A stretch of DNA of 64,000 bases from Opitutus sp. GAS368 (GTDB lineage Bacteria > Verrucomicrobiota > Verrucomicrobiia > Opitutales > Opitutaceae): NCBI RefSeq assembly GCF_900104925.1, contig NZ_LT629735.1, positions 2,264,291 through 2,328,290 on the forward strand. Reading direction: 5' to 3'. The number at the start of each line of letters is the position of its first letter. Position 1 is the stretch's first letter. Shown piece by piece: positions 41,532 through 49,615 of the stretch. The position numbers and the translations under genes were made by a program. Under the pieces are notes generated by a model that saw nothing but the letters and a program-made list of their open reading frames with translations, was not told the origin of the DNA and did not search any database.

Positions 41532-43184
41532 TCAACCGAATTTCACGCCCAAAATGACCAGCAGGGCAAGCGCGACAACCGGCGGCCAGTAGCCGCCATA
41601 GCGCGGGGCCCAGCGGCCCGCGGCGCCGGCCAGGAACACCGCGGTCATCAACCCGAGCGAGACCGGCGCCAGCCAGTCCGCGCGGAACCGGGCATTGAAC
41701 CACATGCCGGGCAGGTCGGTGCCATGTTGCAGCAGCCAGTCCATGAGCACGATGATCAACGCCGCGACGGCGTTGCCGAGGGCGCTCAGGGACAGCAGGC
41801 CCGCCAGCCCGGCGAGCAGCGAAACGAAGCCCGCCCCCATGGCGACGGACGAGAGCGGGATGATCACCAGATTGGCCAGCAACGAGCCCGGGGAGAACAG
41901 TTCGAAATAGCCGATGCCCGCCGGCGTGCTGGCCAGGAAGGCGGTCCAGCAAGCCGCCGCCCCGTTCAACAGGACGCGGCCAGCCTCATCCACCCGGTGG
42001 TGATACCAGCGCCAGTCGGGTCGCGGCAGCAGGGCAAACGGACGCCAGGCGGCGAGCCACTTCTCCGTGAGCGGCCGGCCCATCGTCACCAAGGCGATCA
42101 CGACCGTGTAGGACATCTGGAAGCCGGTGCTGAAGAGTTGCAGCGGGTCGAGGAGCAGTGTCACCAGCGCCGCCGACACCAGCGCAGCGAGGGCGTTGCC
42201 CGGCAGCCGGAAGGTCTGGTAGACGGACAGGAAGGCGATCATCAGGAACGCGCGTTCGGCGGGCGAACTGGCCCCGGTGATCTGCACGTAGAGCCAAAGC
42301 ACGGCCAGGCCGATGACCACGGCGAACCGGCGCGGCACGCGCAGGAGGCCGAAAAGCAGGTGAATCGCCCCGGCGATGGCGGCCACGTGCAGTCCGCTGA
42401 CGGAAAAAATATGGAACGTGCCGCTGCGCATGTAGGCGTTTTGCTGATCGGCCGAGAGCACGGCTTTTTCCCCCAGGAGCATCGCCAGGTAGATCGAGGC
42501 GGTTTGCGGCTGGGTTTCCAACCCGTGGCGCAGGATGCCCTCCAGCCGGTCCTCGGTTCGGGCGCAAAACCGTTGGAACCGGCCCGGGGGCGCCGTCTCG
42601 CGCATCACGTGCGCCCGCGTGAGGCGCTGGTGGATGCCGAGGTTGGCGAGGTAGTCGTTGAAGCCCGCGTTGGCGTCGTCGCGCGGCAGCGGCTCGAGGA
42701 CCCCGCGGATGACGTAGGTACCCGAGCGTTGCGGCGGGACGCTGATCCGGCGGATGGCGGAAAAATAAACCCGCCGCCCGGGCAACTCCGGATCCTGGTC
42801 GCCGGCCGCACCGATCACCCCGAGGCCCGTCAGGTTGCGGGCATCAGGCGCCGCCGGGAAAGTCTGCAGCACCCGCAGGGTCACGGTCACCTCGCGCGGC
42901 GGCCGCGAATCCTGCTGGTGCAGGGCAGGGTGCCGGACCTGCAGCAGGACGAATCCGCCGAGTCCCGCGGACACGCAGAGACCGGCGCCCCACGCGAGGC
43001 CGGTCGGGCGTCCGGGTTGGAGCGCACTCCAACCGGCCCCGAGCGCGGCGAGCACCGCCAGCAAGGCCAGCGGCCACCAGCCGAAGGCGGGTGCCGGCCA
43101 GAGCCGGGCGGCAATCAGCCCGGCCATCAGCGGCACGAGCAGCCAGAGCAGGGGCGCACGGAGATGCGTGGCGGGCGAAGGCAT
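41532..43184 (-). CDS. comEC: ComEC/Rec2-type DNA-uptake channel
   Basis: A 550-residue polytopic membrane protein. The N-terminal OB-like DUF4131 part has three helices, and the Competence domain has LLGEKAVLSADQQNAYMRSG, HIFSVSGLHVA and ASSPAERAFLMI. About ten helices follow. The protein stops at LALLVILGVKFG and has no C-terminal metallo-beta-lactamase domain, so it is a short ComEC form. It would form the inner-membrane channel for transforming DNA. The ATG at 43184 is the best start. Confidence 0.85.
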   Translation of the reverse strand: MPSPATHLRAPLLWLLVPLMAGLIAARLWPAPAFGWWPLALLAVLAALGAGWSALQPGRPTGLAWGAGLCVSAGLGGFVLLQVRHPALHQQDSRPPREVTVTLRVLQTFPAAPDARNLTGLGVIGAAGDQDPELPGRRVYFSAIRRISVPPQRSGTYVIRGVLEPLPRDDANAGFNDYLANLGIHQRLTRAHVMRETAPPGRFQRFCARTEDRLEGILRHGLETQPQTASIYLAMLLGEKAVLSADQQNAYMRSGTFHIFSVSGLHVAAIAGAIHLLFGLLRVPRRFAVVIGLAVLWLYVQITGASSPAERAFLMIAFLSVYQTFRLPGNALAALVSAALVTLLLDPLQLFSTGFQMSYTVVIALVTMGRPLTEKWLAAWRPFALLPRPDWRWYHHRVDEAGRVLLNGAAACWTAFLASTPAGIGYFELFSPGSLLANLVIIPLSSVAMGAGFVSLLAGLAGLLSLSALGNAVAALIIVLMDWLLQHGTDLPGMWFNARFRADWLAPVSLGLMTAVFLAGAAGRWAPRYGGYWPPVVALALLVILGVKFG

Positions 43185-43291
43185 GAAGCGGGCTGCGCCT
43201 TGGCCCGCGGGCAGCGGGCACAGGCGAACAGCTTTCCCCGCCGCCTTCAAACTTGTTTCTCCCGGTGGCCAGCCACAACCTGTCCGGACGC

Positions 43292-44653
43292 ATGGCCCGC
43301 TCCGCTGACGACTCCGGCTCACTCTTTGGCGAGGAAACTCCGCGCCACGCCACGGCGCTGCCGGACAAGCCCGCCGCCCACCAGCCGCTGGCGGCGCGGA
43401 TGCGTCCACAGACTCTGGGCGAAATCGTCGGCCAGGAGCACATCCTGCAGGCGGGCAACCTCCTGCCGCGGCTGATCGCCAGCAACCGCTTCGGCAGCCT
43501 GCTCTTCTACGGCCCGCCGGGCTGCGGCAAGACGAGCCTGGCCGAGGTCATCGCCCGCGAGACGAAGAGCCGGTTCGTCCGGGTGAACGCCGTCATGTCG
43601 AACGTGGCCGAGCTGCGCGAGATCCTGGCGGCGGCGCGGCGCCAGCCGGAGGCGGCCACGATGCTCTTCATTGACGAGCTGCACCGCTTCAACAAGTCGC
43701 AGCAGGACCTGCTGCTGCCCGACGTGGAGGAGGGCACGGTGCGGCTGATCGGGGCCACGACGCACAATCCCGGTTTCTACGTGAACCCGCCGCTGCTCAG
43801 CCGCAGCCATCTGTTCCGGCTGGAACCGCTCCAGGCCGGGGCCGTCGCCGGCGTGTTGCGGCGGGCGTTGACCGACGTGGCGCGCGGGCTCGGCAGCCGC
43901 GGGCACACCGCGGTCGACAAGGTGCTCAACGACCTCGCGGTGCTGTGCGACGGCGACCTGCGCCGGGCGCTCAACGCGCTCGAGGTCATCGCGCTCAGCC
44001 TGCCCGAGAAAACCGCCATCGGGGAAAAGGAGCTGGAGATTTTCGCCCGCGAGCGGCGCATCCGCTACGACGCCGACGAGGACGAGCACTACGACACCAT
44101 CTCGGCCTTCATCAAGAGCTGCCGTGGCAGCGACCCCGACGCGGCGATGTATTGGCTGGCGAAGATGCTGGCCGGCGGCGAGGACCCGCGGTTCATCGCG
44201 CGGCGTCTCGTGATCCTCGCCAGCGAGGACGTCGGCCTGGCCGACCCGCAGGCGCTGCCGCTGACGGTGGCGGCGCACCACGCGTGCGATTTCATCGGGT
44301 TGCCCGAGGCCGAGCTGACGCTGGCGCACGCCACGCTCTACATCGCCACGGCGCCGAAGAGCAACTCGGCGACGCTGGCGTTGGGCGAGGCGCATCGCGT
44401 GCTCAAGGAGGCGCCGGTGCAGGCCGTGCCGGTGCCGTTGCGCGACAAAGGCGGGCAGGCCAGCAAGCGCGCCGGGCACGGCAAGGGCTACCTCTACGCG
44501 CACGATTTTCCCGAGAACATTTCCGGCCAGGCCTACCTGGAAAAACCACTGGCCCTTTACACGCCCAAGACGGCGGGCTGGGAGGCGAAGATCGCCGAGC
44601 GGCTGGCGCGGTGGCGCGAGCTGCGGGCGAACCCGGGCCCGCCGAAGCCATAG
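43292..44653 (+). CDS. rarA: replication-associated recombination ATPase RarA
   Basis: A 453-residue AAA+ ATPase of the RarA/MgsA/WRNIP1 family with Walker A GPPGCGKTS, Walker B MLFIDELHRFNKSQQD and the C-terminal family signature (RGSDPDAAMYWLAKMLAGGE and YLYAHDFPENISGQAYLE-like). It acts at stalled replication forks. Divergent from comEC with a ~107-bp gap. Start at ATG 43292. Confidence 0.95.
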   Translation: MARSADDSGSLFGEETPRHATALPDKPAAHQPLAARMRPQTLGEIVGQEHILQAGNLLPRLIASNRFGSLLFYGPPGCGKTSLAEVIARETKSRFVRVNAVMSNVAELREILAAARRQPEAATMLFIDELHRFNKSQQDLLLPDVEEGTVRLIGATTHNPGFYVNPPLLSRSHLFRLEPLQAGAVAGVLRRALTDVARGLGSRGHTAVDKVLNDLAVLCDGDLRRALNALEVIALSLPEKTAIGEKELEIFARERRIRYDADEDEHYDTISAFIKSCRGSDPDAAMYWLAKMLAGGEDPRFIARRLVILASEDVGLADPQALPLTVAAHHACDFIGLPEAELTLAHATLYIATAPKSNSATLALGEAHRVLKEAPVQAVPVPLRDKGGQASKRAGHGKGYLYAHDFPENISGQAYLEKPLALYTPKTAGWEAKIAERLARWRELRANPGPPKP

Positions 44654-44691
44654 AGTTTGCGGTAGTGGGCCGGTTTGGTTTCTTCGCTGTT

Positions 44692-44750
44692 GTCGGTCGG
44701 GGTTTATCCCCGACAGGTCGCGGGGAATGCCGGGCCCCTAAAGCCCGCCC
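44692..44750. repeat. GTCGGGGTTTATCCCCGAC-type palindromic repeat
   Basis: GTCGGTCGGGGTTTATCCCC pairs within itself, and a second part reads GGGCCCCTAAAGCCCGCCC. It resembles the repeats at 28254, 45442 and 48022 (GGG-TTTAT-CCC type). Confidence 0.7.
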
Positions 44751-44916
44751 ACATCAACTGACCCACGACCGGGTTTGCCGTCCCGCGCCCGTGGCGGGAA
44801 CTGCAGCTAAAATCCGCGAATCCCAGGCGTGAATTTGGTGCGAAACTGGGGCCCCGAGGTGGGCCCGGACCCAGCCGGGGCTTGCACGGACGGCCGGACA
44901 GGCTAAGTTCCGGGGC

Positions 44917-45426
44917 ATGAAACCCATCGCTGCCGCCGCGTGTCTTTTGTTCGCCACCAGCCTGCTGCAGGCGCAGACCACCCCGACCACCGCGCCCACT
45001 GATCCCAAGGCGCCGGCGGTCCCGGCCGTGACCAAGGATTCCAAGACGGCTCCGGCCGCGACCAAGACCGCGCCTGCGGTCAAGAAGGAGGCTGAGCTGC
45101 CCAAGATCCCGGGCACGGTGATCAACCGCCCGAACGGCACTTTCCTCAGCCTCGTGGTGGCCGACGGCAATTTCAAACTCTCGTTCTACGACAAGAAGCA
45201 CAAGCTCATGGCCATGGATGTGACCCGCGCGACAGCCCGCTGGCCGAACACGAAAACGATCACGCCCGCGCAGTTCCGCACCGTGCTCAACGGCTCCGGC
45301 ACGACGCTGGTCGGCCAGCACCCCGTCTACCCGCCCTACACTTTCAACGTCTTCCTCACGCTGCTCCAGGGCGAGGGCGACGACGCCAAGGCGGTCGAGA
45401 ACTACACGGTGGCGTTCAAGGGCTGA
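44917..45426 (+). CDS. exported protein with Pro/Ala/Thr/Lys-rich linker
   Basis: A 169-residue protein with a signal peptide (residues 1-20, ending LLQAQ), a ~40-residue low-complexity Ala/Pro/Thr/Lys linker, and a C-terminal domain with NRPNGTFLSLVVADGNFKLS. No family recognised. It is presumably a periplasmic or surface protein. Confidence 0.7.
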   Translation: MKPIAAAACLLFATSLLQAQTTPTTAPTDPKAPAVPAVTKDSKTAPAATKTAPAVKKEAELPKIPGTVINRPNGTFLSLVVADGNFKLSFYDKKHKLMAMDVTRATARWPNTKTITPAQFRTVLNGSGTTLVGQHPVYPPYTFNVFLTLLQGEGDDAKAVENYTVAFKG

Positions 45427-45441
45427 ACCAGCCGTTTGCGG

Positions 45442-45500
45442 CAGGTCGGGTTTTATGCCCGACGATCAGATGCAGAGGTCGGGCGTAAAGCCCGCCCTAC
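45442..45500. repeat. AGGTCGGG/CCCGCCCT palindromic repeat
   Basis: CAGGTCGGGTTTTATGCCCG and GGTCGGGCGTAAAGCCCGCC form a pair of stems upstream of ribBA. It is not an FMN riboswitch. Confidence 0.8.
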
Positions 45501-45572
45501 AAAGGCGAAACCGGGCCGGCCAGCGGGGATTTGACAGCGGCGGGCGGGCGGCAAAGCTTGACCGCTCCTCCT

Positions 45573-46670
45573 ATGTCCGCCGCCACGCCCTTTGACTCCA
45601 TCGAGACCGCGATCCAGACGATCGCGGCCGGCGGGCTGATCATTGTCACGGACGACGAGGGCCGCGAGAACGAGGGCGACCTTCTCATGGCCGCCGAGAA
45701 GGCGACGCCCGAGCTGGTCAACATGATGATCCGTCATGCCCGCGGGCTGATCTGCGTGCCGATGGCGGAACCGCAGCTGAAGCGGCTCGGCATCAATCCC
45801 ATGGTGCAGCAGAACCGCGAGGCGCACCGCACGGCCTTCACGGTGTCGGTCGACGCCGCGGAGGGGATCACGACCGGCATCAGCGCCTTTGACCGCGCCC
45901 GCACCATCCGGCTGCTGGCCGATCCCGCCACCCGCTCGGACGAGCTGGTGCAGCCCGGGCATATCTTCCCGCTGTGCTCGCGGGCGGGCGGCGTGCTCGA
46001 GCGCGCCGGCCACACCGAGGCCGCGGTGGACTTCGCGGCGCTGGCCGGCCTGAGGCCCGCCGGGGTGATCTGCGAGATCCTGAGCGACGACGGCAAGATG
46101 GCGCGGTTGCCCGAGCTGATTGAATTCAAACGCCGGCACGGCCTGCCGCTGGTCTCCATTGCGGCGCTGATCGAATACCGGCACCGCCGCGAACAGCTGG
46201 TGGAGCAGGTGGCGACGCGGCCCTTCGCGTCGGAATACGGCGAGTTCCAGCTGCATGTTTTCCGCAGCAAGGTCGACGGGCGGCATCACCTGGCCTTCAC
46301 CAAGGGCAAACTCGACACCACGCCCACGCTGGTGCGGGTGCACACCGAGAACCTGCTGAGCGACGTCTTTCACGCCACCGACATGGGCAGCCACCGCTCG
46401 TTGCTGGCCTCGCTGGAGCGAGTGGCCAAGGCCGGCCACGGCGTGATCGTCTACATGGAGCAGACCGGCCGCATGCAGGAGGCGCTCCTGAGCGCCGGCC
46501 AGCCCGCCGCGGGCGGTCCCGGCCCGGCCAACCTGCGCGACTACGGCACGGGCGCCCAGATCCTGACCGCGCTCGGCCTCAAGCAGATCCGCCTGCTGCA
46601 GCACTCGCCCCGCCGCGTCGTCGGCCTCGACGGCTACGGGCTGGAGATCGTGGAGCAGATCCCGGTCTGA
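45573..46670 (+). CDS. ribBA: RibB with degenerate RibA half (RibBX-like)
   Basis: A 365-residue protein. Residues 1-205 are a complete 3,4-dihydroxy-2-butanone-4-phosphate synthase (DDEGRENEGDLLMAAEK and RAGHTEAAVDFAALAGL). Residues 210-365 have the GTP-cyclohydrolase-II fold (RDYGTGAQILTALGL, GLDGYGLEIVE). The zinc-binding Cys motif is gone: where GCHII has SEC and CDCG, this protein reads TENLLSDVFHATDMGSHRS. It therefore probably makes DHBP only, as in RibBX proteins. It starts the ribBX-ribH-nusB series. Confidence 0.88.
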   Translation: MSAATPFDSIETAIQTIAAGGLIIVTDDEGRENEGDLLMAAEKATPELVNMMIRHARGLICVPMAEPQLKRLGINPMVQQNREAHRTAFTVSVDAAEGITTGISAFDRARTIRLLADPATRSDELVQPGHIFPLCSRAGGVLERAGHTEAAVDFAALAGLRPAGVICEILSDDGKMARLPELIEFKRRHGLPLVSIAALIEYRHRREQLVEQVATRPFASEYGEFQLHVFRSKVDGRHHLAFTKGKLDTTPTLVRVHTENLLSDVFHATDMGSHRSLLASLERVAKAGHGVIVYMEQTGRMQEALLSAGQPAAGGPGPANLRDYGTGAQILTALGLKQIRLLQHSPRRVVGLDGYGLEIVEQIPV

Positions 46671-46716
46671 GATTTCGATTGCGGCCCGGTCGCATCCACT
46701 TTGCCTTGAACCTCCC

Positions 46717-47196
46717 ATGAGCCTTTCCGCGCCCAAGCTTTTTGCCATCAACGGCGCCCCGTTCTCGGTCGGCATCGTGGCGGCGCGGTTCAATCCCGAC
46801 CTGGTCGACGCGCTCCTGCACCGGGTGCGCACCGGGCTGGCCGCGGCCGGCGTGCCGGCGAAGCGCATCACCCTTGCCCGGGTGCCGGGCTCGCACGAGC
46901 TCCCGGTGGCCGCCCAGTGGCTCGCGCAGGGCGGCAGGCGCGACGTGATCATCGCCCTCGGCGTGCTCATCGGCGGCGACACCAACCACCACGAGATGGT
47001 GGGGCAGAGCGTTTCGCACGCCTTCCAGCAAGTGGCGCTCGCCACGCGCACGCCGGTCATCAACGGTGTCATCGTGGCGGACAATTTGAAACAGGCGCAG
47101 GCGCGGTGCACCGGCCGGGTCAACCGGGGGGCCGAGTTCGCGCGCGCCGCCCTCGAGATGGCGGCGCTGCAGCGCGCCTTGGGGAGGCGGTCATGA
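46717..47196 (+). CDS. ribH: 6,7-dimethyl-8-ribityllumazine synthase
   Basis: A 159-residue enzyme that joins DHBP with the ribitylamino-pyrimidine to make lumazine, the riboflavin precursor. Family points are VAARFNPDLVDALL, GSHELPVAAQWLA, GGDTNHHEMV (catalytic His) and NRGAEFARAALEM. Its stop overlaps nusB (ATGA). Confidence 0.93.
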   Translation: MSLSAPKLFAINGAPFSVGIVAARFNPDLVDALLHRVRTGLAAAGVPAKRITLARVPGSHELPVAAQWLAQGGRRDVIIALGVLIGGDTNHHEMVGQSVSHAFQQVALATRTPVINGVIVADNLKQAQARCTGRVNRGAEFARAALEMAALQRALGRRS

Positions 47197-47639
47197 CCAG
47201 CCAGTTCACCCAGCGCCGGGAATGCCGCGCCGCGGCGTTCCAGTATCTCTACGCCTGGAGCGTCAACCAGCCGTCCAGCCCGACCGACGACCTGCGTCTC
47301 TTCTTCGAGCACCTCGAGAAACCGCGCGACTACTACGGCTTCGCCGAGGAGCTGATCCATGGCGCCATCGAGCACGTCGCGGAGATCGACACCCACATCA
47401 AGGCGCTGGCGCACAACTGGGAATTCGACCGCGTGGCGAAGATCGACCTGGCCATCCTCCGGCTCGCGATGTTCGAGATGCTTTACCGCAAGGACATCCC
47501 GCCCGTCGTCTCGATCAACGAGGCCATCGACCTCAGCAAGCAATATTCCAGCGCGGACGCGAAGCGGTTCATCAACGGCATCCTCGACCGGATGAAGGAC
47601 AAGCTCGGGCGCGACTCGCGCAAGCCGGTCACGGAATGA
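47193..47639 (+). CDS. nusB: transcription antitermination factor NusB
   Basis: A 148-residue helical protein. RRECRAAAFQYLYAW and VAKIDLAILRLAMFEMLYR with PVVSINEAIDLSKQY are diagnostic. It binds BoxA RNA with NusE during rRNA transcription. The ATG at 47193 overlaps the ribH stop by 4 bp; ribH-nusB order is common in bacteria. Confidence 0.95.
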   Translation: MTSQFTQRRECRAAAFQYLYAWSVNQPSSPTDDLRLFFEHLEKPRDYYGFAEELIHGAIEHVAEIDTHIKALAHNWEFDRVAKIDLAILRLAMFEMLYRKDIPPVVSINEAIDLSKQYSSADAKRFINGILDRMKDKLGRDSRKPVTE

Positions 47640-47647
47640 ACCAGATT

Positions 47648-47728
47648 TTCCCGCGGATTATGCCGATGGACGCGGATAGGAACGGCAATTATCCGCGGTC
47701 ATCCGCGTAATCCGCGGAGAATCCTCTC
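47648..47728. repeat. ATCCGCGG tandem inverted element, nusB-ftsY spacer
   Basis: The left arm contains CGCGGATTATGCCGATGGAC and the right arm an ~9-bp tandem of ATCCGCGG, ATCCGCGT, ATCCGCGG. It fills almost the whole 91-bp gap and resembles the other tandem-arm palindromes in design. Confidence 0.8.
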
Positions 47729-47730
47729 CG

Positions 47731-48699
47731 ATGTTTTCGATTTTCAAGAAATTCAAGGACGGGCTGACGAAGACCGTCGCGGCCATCGCGGCGAAGACGC
47801 ACGGGCTGTTCGGCGGGCGGAAGATCGACGCCGCCTCGCTCGGGGAACTGGAGGAGGCGCTCTACACGGCCGACTTCGGCGTCGAGACGACCACCGAGAT
47901 TCTCGCGGAGATCAAGGCCGCCTACCGGAAGGATCCGGAGCTCAAGGGCCAGCAGGCGGCGGTCATCGGGGCCGCGGTGCTGCGACGCGTGCTCACCGGG
48001 GCGGAGGGCAGGCTGCCGGATGTGGGAGGGAGTTTATCTCCCGACTCGTCGGGGCATAAAGCCCCTCCCACGGGAAAGAACCCCATGGTCATCGCGATGA
48101 TCGGCGTCAACGGCTCGGGCAAGACGACCACGACGGCCAAGCTGGCGCACCGGCTCAAGGGCGAGGGCCAGACCGTGATCGTCGCGGCGTGCGACACGTT
48201 CCGCGCGGCCGCGGTCGAACAGCTGAAGAGCTGGGCGGACCGCCTGAAGATCGAGATCGTGGCCAGCCACACGGGCGCCGATTCCGCGGCGGTGGCGTTC
48301 GACGCCTGGCAGGCCGCCAAGGCGCGCGGGCACGACTGGCTGATCGTCGACACCGCCGGCCGGCTGCACACCAAGGGCAATCTGATGGAGGAGCTGGCGA
48401 AGATCCGCCGCGTCCTGCAGAAGAACGATCCCACCGCGCCGCAGCACCGCTGGCTGGTGGTGGACGGCTCGCTCGGCGCCAATTCCATCGAGCAGGCGAA
48501 GGTGTTTCACCAGAGCTTCGGCCTGACCGGGCTCATCGTGACCAAGCTGGACGGCACGAGCCGCGGCGGCGCGATCGTCGGCATCTACCGCCAGCTGAAG
48601 ATCCCGATCTATTTCATCGGCCTGGGCGAGCAACCGGACGACCTGCAGCCATTCTCGGCTGACAATTACGCCCGGGCCGTGTTTGGCCTGGAGGCGTAG
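47731..48699 (+). CDS. ftsY: signal recognition particle receptor FtsY
   Basis: A 322-residue SRP-GTPase. The N domain (residues 1-90) is followed by the G domain with GVNGSGKTTTTAKLA, DTFRAAAVEQL, DTAGRLHTKGNLMEEL and TKLDGTSRGGA. It has no acidic A domain. Residues 98-114 (VGGSLSPDSSGHKAPPT) are encoded by a palindromic DNA repeat lying in frame between the N and G domains. Confidence 0.95.
   Translation: MFSIFKKFKDGLTKTVAAIAAKTHGLFGGRKIDAASLGELEEALYTADFGVETTTEILAEIKAAYRKDPELKGQQAAVIGAAVLRRVLTGAEGRLPDVGGSLSPDSSGHKAPPTGKNPMVIAMIGVNGSGKTTTTAKLAHRLKGEGQTVIVAACDTFRAAAVEQLKSWADRLKIEIVASHTGADSAAVAFDAWQAAKARGHDWLIVDTAGRLHTKGNLMEELAKIRRVLQKNDPTAPQHRWLVVDGSLGANSIEQAKVFHQSFGLTGLIVTKLDGTSRGGAIVGIYRQLKIPIYFIGLGEQPDDLQPFSADNYARAVFGLEA
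48022..48071. repeat. GTGGGAGGG palindromic repeat inside ftsY
   Basis: GTGGGAGGGAGTTTATCTCC (left) and CATAAAGCCCCTCCCAC (right) form an inverted repeat wholly within the ftsY reading frame. It resembles the intergenic GGG-TTTAT-CCC repeats at 44692 and 45442. Confidence 0.9.
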
Positions 48700-48744
48700 A
48701 CTTTCCACGGATTACATGGATGAACCCGGATCAATCAACGAAGT

Positions 48745-48847
48745 GTCATTCTGAGCGCAGCGAAGTACCGAGCGGAGCGACATCCTCATGGAGAATGATA
48801 TCCGCCAGCGGCCGTGCTGCGGGATTCTTCGCTGCGCTCAGAATGAC
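48745..48847. mobile_element. MITE-like GTCATTCTGAG inverted repeat, copy 1
   Basis: Ends GTCATTCTGAGCGCAGCGAA and TTCGCTGCGCTCAGAATGAC are perfect reverse complements, about 60 bp apart. This terminal sequence is widespread in bacterial genomes as a short non-coding mobile element. A second copy is at 52810-52903. Its last bases supply the ATG of the next gene. Confidence 0.85.
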
Positions 48848-49268
48848 GGTTGCGGGGGTCGGGCTGTTGATCGGGCTTTTCGTTCACGCCGCGGAGCCGG
48901 AGATGCGGCTGAGTCCGAAGAAGGTGCGCGACGAAGTCCGCACGGTCGTGGAGGCGCAGCTGGCGGCGCTGCAGGCGGGCGATTTTGCGACGGCGTATGA
49001 CTTCGCCGCGCGCGGCATCAAGCGGCAGTTCGACGCGCGGCTGTTTGCCGCGATGATCCGGCGCGGCTATGGAGCCCTGCTGAAGCCGGACCGGACCGAC
49101 CTGGGCGTGGTGCGCGACGATGGTGAGGGGACGGCCCAGGTCAGCGTGATCGCGACCGACCGGCAGAAGCGCAGCACCATTTACCGTTACTGGCTGGTGA
49201 AGGAGGATGACGTCTGGCGCATCAGCGGCGTGATGCTGGAGCAGCGGCCGCCGCGCGGAGATATCTAG
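48843..49268 (+). CDS. DUF4864-like exported protein
   Basis: A 141-residue protein with a signal peptide (MTVAGVGLLIGLFVHAAEPE) and a mature part with AQLAALQAGDFATAYDFAAR and VWRISGVMLEQ, resembling DUF4864. The ATG (48843-48845) is the AGAATGAC end of a MITE-like repeat. A longer start at 48720 would make repeat-encoded nonsense, so I reject it. Function unknown. Confidence 0.7.
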   Translation: MTVAGVGLLIGLFVHAAEPEMRLSPKKVRDEVRTVVEAQLAALQAGDFATAYDFAARGIKRQFDARLFAAMIRRGYGALLKPDRTDLGVVRDDGEGTAQVSVIATDRQKRSTIYRYWLVKEDDVWRISGVMLEQRPPRGDI

Positions 49269-49371
49269 CCCGGGAGCCCCGTTGCCCTGGGAACGTACGG
49301 CCAACCGGGCGATCCGGCGATCCCGACTCGGAAGAATTATGGCGCAGAGCGGAGGCAATAAACGGCATCTA

Positions 49372-49399
49372 AAAAAGCCCACCTGAATTTAGGCTTTTT
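49372..49399 (+). terminator. AAAAAGCC/GGCTTTTT hairpin
   Basis: An 8-bp stem AAAAAGCC (49372-49379) and GGCTTTTT (49392-49399) with a 12-base loop. The T-run makes it a plausible intrinsic terminator in either direction. Confidence 0.6.
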
Positions 49400-49558
49400 G
49401 ACCGCTCTAACGCTTGCGCGACATGTGCTTGAATCCGGGTCCAGTTTTCGTGCCCGGTAGCGGGTGCGAGAGGTGACCAAAAGGGCTCGCGTGTGCCTGA
49501 CTGGCCCGTTGTGCGCGCGCGAGCCCGACCTTTTGTTGTGGTAAATTGCAGTGTTAGT

Positions 49559-49592
49559 GCAGAAGGCGCGGCGACCCAGCCGCGCCTTCTGC
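49559..49592 (-). terminator. strong 14-bp hairpin downstream of POT transporter
   Basis: A perfect 14-bp stem GCAGAAGGCGCGGC with its mirror (49579-49592) and the loop GACCCA, lying 24 bp past the stop of the minus-strand transporter gene. There is no T-run, so termination strength is uncertain. Confidence 0.55.
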
Positions 49593-49615
49593 ATGCCGGG
49601 CAGAGACCATCGGGG

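Larger units (their letters stand above)
49269..49615. other. gene-free stretch with two terminator hairpins
   Basis: About 350 bp between convergent genes, holding the two hairpins listed next. I looked for a 4.5S/SRP or other RNA near ftsY and did not find the conserved core. No supported gene. Confidence 0.5.

Noticed and set aside
45427-45572. FMN riboswitch upstream of the riboflavin genes
   Set aside because: The leader holds a palindromic repeat but not the conserved RFN-element helices.
48720-48842. Longer start for the DUF4864-like protein
   Set aside because: The extension is the translation of the GTCATTCTGAG element and would hide the signal peptide.
49269-49615. 4.5S/SRP RNA near ftsY
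   Set aside because: The conserved SRP core sequence and long helix are not present; only two terminator-like hairpins are seen.
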